DNA from: Euryarchaeota archaeon UBA121
Lineage (GTDB): Archaea; Thermoplasmatota; Poseidoniia; Poseidoniales; Thalassarchaeaceae
Assembly (NCBI GenBank): GCA_002499865.1
Contig: DANL01000060.1
Location: forward strand, 1 to 60,439
Length of the DNA: 60,439 bases
Direction of reading: 5' to 3'
Positions 20,501 to 28,300 of this stretch are shown in pieces. A program made the translations under genes and the position numbers. Numbering within the stretch: position 1 is the first letter of the stretch; every line of letters starts with the position of its first letter. Under the pieces are notes generated by a model. It did not search any database, was not told the DNA's origin, and worked only from the letters and a program-made list of their open reading frames with translations.

Positions 20501-21734
20501 TGGCGTGATAGATGAATGCGTTCCCGCGGAGCTCACCCTCACTATAGACAATTCAAACAGCGCTCCCTTCATCAGTATCTCCGAACCCAAGGAGTCAGAC
20601 AGAATGTCTGTTTCCGAAGATTCAGTTTTCGAGGGAGTAGCCAGGGATAATGACAATGAGGTAACTAGGGTCGATATCGAAGTTCTCGATACAGCAAACG
20701 GAATGATTGAAGTTCACTCTGAATCGGTCATCGAGTTCGATTCAAATGGCGCATTCAGCTCAATATGGGATTCAAGATCACTAAGGCACAATTCCGAATA
20801 CCAGATTAGGATGAGATCATATGACGGATTTGACTATAGCGAATGGAAGTCAGTCAATATCATCGCAGACAATCCTCCAGATGCAGGAAATAGACAACCC
20901 GTTTTTGATCAGTCAGGATGGGTAGAATCAGTAACACTATACTGCGAAGAAAACTCACAATCAGCTGATAGATGTACTACTTTCGAAATCAATTTACTGG
21001 ATTTCTTCGCAGACCCAGATCCTAACCAGGAGCTCATCCTATCAGTTTATGATGACGAAGAAGTAGCCTCAGATGACGAATATCCAGTAGTGATATCAGT
21101 ATCTGCAGATGGTGTCGCCAGGTATAACCCAACATCGATGGCCTTCTTCGATCCAGAGATATCTGGATGGACAATTAATGATGTAGTATTTGTCGCATCA
21201 GACCAATTCGGGTCAAAGGCAAACTCAATACCAATGAGCATCGAAGTCATAGCAATAGATTTCGAGGTTGATGTACCTCAGGAAACAAGTATTTCAGAAG
21301 ATGAAACGGCTATCTTCTCTGGCATCGGCCTTCCGGGGAGAACTGTCACGGCTACAATTGGAGGTATTCCAGTAAACAATACTGTTGTTTCAGACGACTC
21401 AACATGGACTATGGGGATACCTGGATCTCGAATTTCTAGCTCTGCTACTCCTCAGTTCATGTATGGGGGTCTCGAATATGACGGTTCAAAGATCACTGTA
21501 AGCGACCCAGACTCATCTAATACCTCATTCTTGGTAATCATCGTGATTATTGTTATTCTAGGAATGGCAGGTTTTGCGTACTTCTTTATCGAATTTGAAG
21601 ACGACTCCGAGCCTGAGAATAACTACAACAAGAAAGAGAGGCCAGATGGGGGAGAAAGCAGGTTTGTCAAGGATGACGACCATCCGGGATGGCTTTGGGA
21701 TACAGAAAAGGAAGAATGGGTCGAAGAAAAGTAG
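17511..21734 (+). CDS. Large beta-helix surface protein with Trp-rich cytoplasmic tail
   Basis: About 1,407 aa. An N-terminal signal peptide (LSSTILVMLMLTSVFIALVG) precedes a right-handed parallel beta-helix of about 500 residues, seen as short strand-turn repeats such as GGAHAFIRDNELSGAG and NNDIGPIGGWNGLWM. Cysteines are more frequent here than in neighbouring genes. A short acidic loop near residue 720 (DNDGDLLMDADDTDCDY) looks calcium-binding. Several Ig/cadherin-like domains follow to about 1,320. A single helix (FLVIIVIIVILGMAGFAYFF) anchors the C-terminus and leaves a cytoplasmic tail ending in HPGWLWDTEKEEWVEEK. Likely an adhesin, glycan-binding or glycan-processing surface protein; no catalytic motif was recognised. 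Confidence 0.88.
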   Translation: MARRDRLSSTILVMLMLTSVFIALVGPASPVAASNETTSGTITGTEYWQGNHVLTGDVVISSGAKLVIQPSTNVIFPNGTHLDARGSLCIGVSSCGASGNANSAQKITFSWEEPENSSAQGECNGISQGQFEITITDPSCYEGLIIRDSIDLSQSGIRHTTLDGAWGIPHFVDNQNGFKYAALVLDGASPTLTEMEFIDINSSSVLTTGLAQPEFIGGQYTVGNDDESGVDGPAVQIYSSGTPITPLIMSSPDLIGSDNGCGNNAGGKPTVWVEDAFIEIDDAEIGVGDYGISLRYSSGSVTNSEISVNCNGIDIYSLKSVGQIDYYNTITGNEIVTNDRTPITVYGGAHAFIRDNELSGAGSGSGIAVFSSYAEITNNDIGPIGGWNGLWMYGSFDVIAENNTIFDTNREAIIAGEYGSNAPAPSASRAFLANNTISSSGQGDCTSNIHFNGQFTCPAVMAYRSGLTMYDNEINSGGESDGIRSIGALLDIRRNTWNAAGSGAVIKHYDSGYAGDQQYGSLAFFSENTWNGVGTTYNITKSSVTVQSESIPSPPTGQFPVILSWPDQEAWPANGFQNGIIPTDVQECSNCDNLTPRNFPLALSMDNNSTVMTFAGLANLDRSSISIQTQPTPYAVQVRRAELVKFQALVNGERVPGASILIEDALGNDMYDIDTLSDGYTPWFALPSDFHLDFRGLGGGDNPDGFADDEFEDSCSDGIDNDGDLLMDADDTDCDYTAGTRELSLYRFTAYKFGFGLDSGQFTLDDSSYQGTANLLNLAPSVSVTQDQGHSFRKVVNITGNAHDGILASFYPSDEMAQWDQKGFVHSIEVRDPFTSGWSDAQLAIDSSGSQYGEVTSTNHPFKEWYYELDMSQMAEGDYVFQFRAFDGIDYSPISTITIKLNSQAPTVSVSSPSPFSTHSDDTVTFEGAAYDYYGCPSQCGKDITEIYFQIVGPNFQVVTPVSGGTAWSWTWDFSGQPRVVADYTFKIWASDSDFCNGVIDECVPAELTLTIDNSNSAPFISISEPKESDRMSVSEDSVFEGVARDNDNEVTRVDIEVLDTANGMIEVHSESVIEFDSNGAFSSIWDSRSLRHNSEYQIRMRSYDGFDYSEWKSVNIIADNPPDAGNRQPVFDQSGWVESVTLYCEENSQSADRCTTFEINLLDFFADPDPNQELILSVYDDEEVASDDEYPVVISVSADGVARYNPTSMAFFDPEISGWTINDVVFVASDQFGSKANSIPMSIEVIAIDFEVDVPQETSISEDETAIFSGIGLPGRTVTATIGGIPVNNTVVSDDSTWTMGIPGSRISSSATPQFMYGGLEYDGSKITVSDPDSSNTSFLVIIVIIVILGMAGFAYFFIEFEDDSEPENNYNKKERPDGGESRFVKDDDHPGWLWDTEKEEWVEEK

Positions 21735-21804
21735 CATTTCCCTTGAATAGCCCCTAAGCTTCCATCACGAACATTATTGAATAGAAGATGTTGCTAACAT
21801 AATT

Positions 21805-24333
21805 ATGCCAGTCACACCCGTGCCCAAGCCCGGAGTCCAAGAGAGGATACTTCTTCACCTCAGGGACTATGTGGACCATGCCGATAAAGTCGAAGTTCCC
21901 TTTGCACTTTCCCAGATGGGTATTGCAAATGCAGTTTCAATTGCCAGGTCCAATGTCCCAAGGGCCATTTCTGGCCTGAGGGAACAGGGTTATCTGATCG
22001 AGAAACAAGCACATGTCACCGGGGTTTCAAGGAAAAGGAAGGCATACTTCCTAACCGAAGAGGGAGCTAAGCTAGCCGATGATATCTGGTCCAAGGTCGG
22101 GATGCAAGTAGTCCGCGTGATTGGAAGGGATGGTAGAGCATCAAATATGGAGTTATCACAGGCTCTAGAGGGCACAGAATTGCCTCTCAGGCACGTTGAT
22201 GTTATTCGATATCTGGATGATTCTGGAACCATAGATCTTTCAGTTTTATCTGCCGACTTGATTGAAAGAGACTTATCAAAACATATTGAGAAGCAATTGG
22301 TAACCTCACTGAGCGACCTACCAAGGACTAGGAGATTTTACGGAAGAGAAATGGAACTAGAAAATATGGTTAATCTCCTGGAGCACCAGTCAGGGTCAAT
22401 ACTTGTTCCCGGGATAGCAGGCATAGGTAAAACCGCACTTTCCGCCAAGCTAATTGAGAGCTTTACACATAGAAGAAATCTTCTTTATCACAGATGTCAA
22501 GATTGGGAAGGGGCGAGGGCATTCTTAGAGGCTATTTCAGAATGGCTATCTGCAATGGGGAGCGATGACCTATCAGACTATCTTGCATCTACGCCCGTTC
22601 CTCAGCCCCAAATGGCAGTCAACTTAATCTCCGATGGACTAGAATCTTCACCATCTCTAATTGTAATAGATGACCTCCATAAGGTTGGAGATGAGACACT
22701 AATTTCGGTACTAAGGTCACTTTCATTGAAAATACCAGAGCTAGAGAATGTTGGACTGGTGATGTTCTCCCGATCATTCAGGATGGTAGTTCCAGAATCT
22801 GACTCTTCCGGGAGGATAGTAACTCTGGTAATGCCACTCGATGGGCTCGATCAGGAAGCTAGTAGGAAAATACTTACTACAATGCAGGATATTGAGATGC
22901 CTCAATTCCTGCATATTCATAGCTTATCTAGAGGTCACCCACTAGTACTCGAGCTGATAAATAGGGGTAGTGTAGGAGGTACATTCCACGAAACTCTAGA
23001 GGCATTCGTAGAGAAGGAAATTTTCAGTAGACTTTCCGGTGCTGAAAAGAGATTATTAGGGGCTATAGCGGTATTCAGAGAACCTATGCCCCTCGAAGCA
23101 ATATCTGCAATCGACATGGAAACAGATCTTTTGGACGATCTAGTGGAAAAAGGCCTGGCCAGACAAGCAGATAGCGAAAACTATGATGTTCACGATTTAG
23201 TCAGGGAATTCCTAACTAGATCAATGGAAGACTCACTAAAGCAATCGTTACATGCCAATGCGGTTGAATGGTACAGGACTAGGAAGGATGACCCATCAGA
23301 AAGTATAGAGCATATTCACCACCTTCATGAATCAGGAGATATTGAGGGCCTTGCTTCGGCATTATCCGAGGAAGGTCACAAGCTAGTCAAGGCCGGACAC
23401 ATCGAACTCCTCGGTATTCTCAGGGTCCTCGAGGCCAGGCTATTCGGACCTAGGACCAGATTTGTAATTCATGAACTCACGGGAGACATACTTTCTGTCC
23501 AAGGGAAGTGGGATGAGGCCGAGGGACAATACGACATGGCGCTTCCTATAGCCGTTAAACACAAACTAACCACCCCTCTCGCAAGGATTTACTCATCCAG
23601 GGCAGATTTAGCGGTTAAGAAGGGAGAAATGGATACTGCACTCTCCTTACACAAGAAAGCGTTGGAGATGCAAATAAAACTCAGAGATGCACAGGGCGCC
23701 GCAAGATCATACAACAATATGGGGTATATCTTCAGACGTCAACGAGATAACAAGAGAGCATTAGAAGTCTATGGAAATGTGGAAGAACTATTGAATTCCG
23801 AAGACTCATCAGACCTAACAGAGGCAAGAATCAGACTGGCTTCGGCTTTTCTTGAGATGGGTGAGATGGATAGGGCACGTGATCATGCCATGACGGCTCA
23901 CGATGAAACGGCGCAGAACAATCAAGAAAAGCTACATGCTAGGTCAAGGGCTGTTCTAGGTAGATACTATGCTAGGATAAAAGATAATGATTTGGCCATG
24001 CATCATTATTCCGGTGCTTTAGAAATATTATCGGATCAATCTGACCCTAGAAGCGCGGTGGAAGTAGAGATGCTACTCGGACAAGTCCTGAGTGATGCAG
24101 GAAGATCAGATGAAGCCGCACAGCACTATCTCGATGCTTTATCGATCGCAGAGGCAAACGACTTCAGGATGATGCAAGGAGAGATTCTCTCCAGACTGGG
24201 GGAAGTGGAGAGTAATAGATCACAGAGGATGGACTACCTACAGAGGTCCTTGGTAGTATTCAGAGAGCTTGGTGCGGTCGACAGGATGAGGGATGTTCAG
24301 AACTCTGTCCACAGGGTAGTAATGGGCCATTAA
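21805..24333 (+). CDS. Winged-helix / STAND-type ATPase / TPR signalling protein
   Basis: 842 aa. Residues 1-100 form a winged-helix DNA-binding domain (SIARSNVPRAISGLREQGYL is the recognition segment). Residues 170-480 form a nucleotide-binding domain, with Walker A GIAGIGKTAL near 203-212 and Walker B LIVIDDLHKV near 285-294. A winged-helix-like domain then leads into about seven TPR repeats to the end (for example YNNMGYIFRRQRDNKRALEVYG). The architecture resembles MalT/AfsR-type transcription regulators, but with the DNA-binding domain at the N-terminus. I infer a ligand-gated transcription factor or scaffold. The ATG lies within the palindrome ATAATTAT (21799-21806), and a TATA-like ATTATTGAATA begins about 33 nt upstream. 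Confidence 0.85.
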   Translation: MPVTPVPKPGVQERILLHLRDYVDHADKVEVPFALSQMGIANAVSIARSNVPRAISGLREQGYLIEKQAHVTGVSRKRKAYFLTEEGAKLADDIWSKVGMQVVRVIGRDGRASNMELSQALEGTELPLRHVDVIRYLDDSGTIDLSVLSADLIERDLSKHIEKQLVTSLSDLPRTRRFYGREMELENMVNLLEHQSGSILVPGIAGIGKTALSAKLIESFTHRRNLLYHRCQDWEGARAFLEAISEWLSAMGSDDLSDYLASTPVPQPQMAVNLISDGLESSPSLIVIDDLHKVGDETLISVLRSLSLKIPELENVGLVMFSRSFRMVVPESDSSGRIVTLVMPLDGLDQEASRKILTTMQDIEMPQFLHIHSLSRGHPLVLELINRGSVGGTFHETLEAFVEKEIFSRLSGAEKRLLGAIAVFREPMPLEAISAIDMETDLLDDLVEKGLARQADSENYDVHDLVREFLTRSMEDSLKQSLHANAVEWYRTRKDDPSESIEHIHHLHESGDIEGLASALSEEGHKLVKAGHIELLGILRVLEARLFGPRTRFVIHELTGDILSVQGKWDEAEGQYDMALPIAVKHKLTTPLARIYSSRADLAVKKGEMDTALSLHKKALEMQIKLRDAQGAARSYNNMGYIFRRQRDNKRALEVYGNVEELLNSEDSSDLTEARIRLASAFLEMGEMDRARDHAMTAHDETAQNNQEKLHARSRAVLGRYYARIKDNDLAMHHYSGALEILSDQSDPRSAVEVEMLLGQVLSDAGRSDEAAQHYLDALSIAEANDFRMMQGEILSRLGEVESNRSQRMDYLQRSLVVFRELGAVDRMRDVQNSVHRVVMGH

Positions 24334-24334
24334 T

Positions 24335-25132
24335 TCAGGCCGAAATCTTCTCCGAATCAACTTGGCCTATCCAGTTGCTAAACTCTGGTCCGTCTTGTTT
24401 AGATATTGACAAGCTCCCCTTGAAATTATCACAAATCTCCATCAGAACCTCACTCTCTGCTATATGGGGAAGATTGTTACTCTCAGAAAGATGGCACAGC
24501 ACGATACTACTCAGCTCGGGATGCACAATCTCACTAAGTGCTGAAGCGGTCTGTGAATTGGAAAGATGCCCTCCTCTGCCAGATATCCTCCTTTTCAGAG
24601 AATCTGGATAGTTTCCCCTCATTAGACGGGCATGGTCGTAGTTGGACTCAATGGAAATATGGTCGCATTTCCTGAGGTGAGAAGACAACTCAGCGGTGAC
24701 CTCACCCAAATCAGTAACTATGGCCGCCCTTCCGCCTTTATCATCACAAGCTATTACTGCTACATTATCAGCATCATCATGAGGCACGGGAATAGTCAGC
24801 AAACTAATGTCAACACCAGCATCAATTCTTTCCAGCTCGGAGAATACCAAGAGGTCATCCGAGTCCCCCCATTGCATCCTTTTAGCAGTCTCTGCATTAC
24901 TGATTAGCCTCGCTCCCCACTTCTTTGCAGCTCTCTTGGCAGACTTAGAATGGTCAGAGTGATGATGAGTAACAAGTATGGAGTCTATATCTGTTGGATT
25001 CACTGATAGTTTATCTAATCTAGACTCTGTCTTCTTTAATGAAAACCCACAATCCACCAGAACATTAGATTCGCCTGTAGACAAGAGAACAGAATTCCCT
25101 CTGCTTCCACTTCCTAGGTGAGTAATCTTCAT
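24335..25132 (-). CDS. Metallo-beta-lactamase-fold hydrolase (WalJ/YycJ-like)
   Basis: 265 aa from the ATG at 25132; a longer frame to 25177 adds a basic stretch that does not match the family. The N-terminus MKITHLGSGSRGNSVLL and NVLVDCGFSLKKTESRL are typical of the YycJ/WalJ branch. The metal-binding motif is THHHSDH near residues 70-76, with further ligands expected in ESNYDHARL and LCHLSESNN. Members of this branch are thought to act on nucleic acids as 5'-3' exonucleases, but some are uncharacterised hydrolases. It converges with the STAND gene, one base apart. The upstream minus-strand TATA-like GTTATCC, about 25 nt before the ATG, supports this start. Confidence 0.88.
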   Translation of the reverse strand: MKITHLGSGSRGNSVLLSTGESNVLVDCGFSLKKTESRLDKLSVNPTDIDSILVTHHHSDHSKSAKRAAKKWGARLISNAETAKRMQWGDSDDLLVFSELERIDAGVDISLLTIPVPHDDADNVAVIACDDKGGRAAIVTDLGEVTAELSSHLRKCDHISIESNYDHARLMRGNYPDSLKRRISGRGGHLSNSQTASALSEIVHPELSSIVLCHLSESNNLPHIAESEVLMEICDNFKGSLSISKQDGPEFSNWIGQVDSEKISA

Positions 25133-25177
25133 CCCAGTGACTCCGAGCTTACGGGGATAACGACGACCTTTGAACAA

Positions 25178-25322
25178 ATCCTATGATAATTATCCCTCAA
25201 GCTCATTTATTGATTAATCGGCCCTTTCGGAACCATATATTTTGAGTCAATGTCCGAACGACGCTCCATCACCATCATAAGTCAACCGAGGACGTTGAAG
25301 GCTACCTAGATGGGGCTTTAAC
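25178..25322. promoter_or_regulatory. Divergent intergenic region with strong TATA box
   Basis: CCATATATTTTG (about 25231-25242) is the best TATA box in the window and reads toward the TSP3-repeat gene. Transcription would begin near 25262, leaving a 5' leader of about 60 nt, unlike the leaderless pattern elsewhere. I find no strong inverted repeat in that leader. Confidence 0.45.
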
Positions 25323-28300
25323 ATGAGGAGGAAGCAGACAGCGGCCTTTATGGTACTACTTTTGCTCAGTAGCCTCGCTTTCGTTTCTCAAACTAGGCCG
25401 CAGTCCCCGGTCGACTCTACAAATCCTACAGATGCGGAAGGAGGAGCTCCTCCAGCCACAGATGCAGACGAAGATAGAATCCCCGATCAGTATGAGGCGA
25501 TATATGGGGAGGACATAGTTATCGATACTCCCGAAGGGAGCTTTGAGGTACTTGGTTTGGATATGAACAATGGTACTGATAATATGTCTGATCATGATAG
25601 AGACGGAGCTGTAGCCCTGTTGGAGTACTGTTGGCCGTATACTCTCGACAAATGCTTTACTGACAGACTTTCCCTAACAGGCAAGCCTCCTGAATTGACA
25701 GAATCAGGAAATAGGGAATATCTGGACCCCACCTCGTCTGATACAGATGGAGACGGACTCCCAGATGGATATGAGATTCATATGTGCACTGAAGGGGGAC
25801 TGGGTTACCTCAATGCGACTAATGCATGGACCTGCCTCTGGTTCGATCCACTAGATCCATCTGATAGTACTGAAGATATTGACAGGTGTGATGATTTTAG
25901 TTTTGGCTGTGGAGACGGCTTTGATGTCAATAGAGACGGGCATATCGATGTTACCGAGAGATACTCAAACTCAGAAGAATACTCTTTCGGAACTCCTGAA
26001 AACTGGATTACAGAGAGAGACGGTCTTTGGTGTTCAGGGACAATTCCAGGAATGAGTGAAAATGCCTGTCAGGAATCAATTGTAAGGCCGACAGGGGACG
26101 ATGGGTGGCTAGGTACCGATCCTACACGCTCAGATTCTGACTACTACTCCTGGTCTGATCTATTGGCAACTGGACTTATCATTCCTGGTGATGGAATTCC
26201 AGATGGGTGGGAAGCACACTACGGACTTGATCCAAGAAACGCTAGTGATGCAATATTGGATTCTGATAACGATGGCTGGGATGCAGATAGGGACGGTTAC
26301 GTGATTCCAGATACTTCTACCGCTACTGCCGCATGGGGCGAGGCGTTCAGTAATTACGAAGAGTACATGGTTTACTATGACGAAGGATCTTGGGTAAAAC
26401 CAGGAATCAGAGGAACTGCAGTAACCAGTCATGATGGAACTGTACTAACTTTCGATCAATCTACACAGACCCAATTAGTTGATGCGGCAGTACACACGAT
26501 GATCAAAGATATTGAACAACAGAGAATAATTGTCGGTTCCAAATATGGAGTAACTACACTAGATCCATTTGGCGAAATATCCTCTCTTCACAATCTCCGA
26601 CCTGGTGTAGAGATGACCTCGATGGTCAGGTGGTCTCCCGGAGGCAACTCAGACTTCTTAGTTATTGGAACGAACCTTGGGATTCATTGCGTTTCAATGG
26701 AAAACGGCCTCCCGATAATGTCATCCCTTTCTGAATCTGAAATGGGTCACGTGGTATCGATGATAGAACTAGACACGGGTAGCGACAATCTGGATCTAAT
26801 GGTTTTCGGGCATCAGAAGGCATGGACCGTCAGCGTATCTGATGAAGGCTCAGGAGGGGATTGTTGGAGCGGAGGAAGATCCGTAAGTGTCGGACAAGAA
26901 ATCCTCAGCTCTCCAATGACAGAGGTCCTTTCCGACTCGGAGGTATCTGCCAATGATGCCATCCAAGTTCCAATACAAGGAAGGGGCCCTCTGCTGATGG
27001 TAGCCACTGATTCGGGACTGATCGCATGGAACACTACAGACGGAGTTACATCTGCAGGCGAACCATGGTGGGTCTTCGACATCGAAGACGCAGAGACATT
27101 CGTAAGAATGGCCGATCTACTAAACGAATCCAAATCCGCGGTCGTCAACGTATTGGAGCCAGCGGGACCAATTCTAGATAATGGGGATCTGGGAGAAGTT
27201 ACAGGAGTTTGGATGGGAACAGCAGGAGGGCTACACCTGATTGACCTATCTATTTTCATGCAGATGCCAAGATCCTCCATAAGTAACGATAGAATGTTCA
27301 ATTCAGATCGTTGGACCGAAGGTGCGAATGATATCAGATCAGTTTTGGCAATTGACGGAATGGTTGTTCTAGGTTCTAGGGACGGAACATGGTGTCTCGA
27401 AGGAGGACACACAGGCGTCTTGGGCCCCTACATCAATCAAACCAGAATGCCGGGACTAGTCACCAACCTAATTTCAATGGAAAACGAAGATGAAGATTGG
27501 ATTTTCTCAGGATCTTCACCTGGTAGATTCATGAATATCATGCCAATAGACCCATTATCGGACGACTCAGATTTTGATGGAATGCCCGACGGCTGGGAAT
27601 ATATTCACGGTTTAGATCCAACAGACCCCTTTGATAGGGAGAGGGATGCCGATGCTGATGGAGTCAGCTTCCCCTTGATTGATGGGACTATATTTATCCG
27701 TGAGTGGAGTAATTTGGAGGAGTTTAGATACGTAAACTCTTCACAATTCGGTACAAATGGAACTGATCCAAGAAATATTGACTCTGATGGAGATGGCCTT
27801 ACCGATGGAGAAGAGTACTGGGGTTGGTTTTTGGACTCAACATCATTTTCATGCCATTATCTGAATGATGACTATGTTTGTGACGACTCATCATCACAAT
27901 CGGAGACCGTGCATCTCGAAGGATGGCTCGGCTCAGGCGCAGGAGGAGGTACAGACGGCCCAACAGACCCCACCAATCCAGATACCGATGGAGACGGAAT
28001 GCCCGATGGATGGGAGATCGAGAATAGGAGATGGATTGGAGACATATACACTGGAGGAAATCTTTGGACACTAGATCCAAGAGATCCAAACGATGCAGAA
28101 GAAGATGCTGATGGAGACGGACTGTCGAATCTATGTGAGTACAAGTGGGGAGAGATAATTGACGATGTCATTAGAGAAGGCCTGCCCTCCCACGGAGAGT
28201 CAAATGAGTCGGCACTGTCGTGGGTGTCAACAGATCCGAACAATGTAGACTCTGATGGGGATACTCTTCCTGATGGCTGGGAGGCGAGATATACTTGCTC

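Noticed and set aside
21805..25132. STAND ATPase plus MBL-fold hydrolase as an antiviral (Avs-like) pair
   Set aside because: The genes are convergent, so not an operon; the N-terminus is a DNA-binding winged helix rather than a nuclease or other effector, and the hydrolase is a housekeeping-type WalJ relative.
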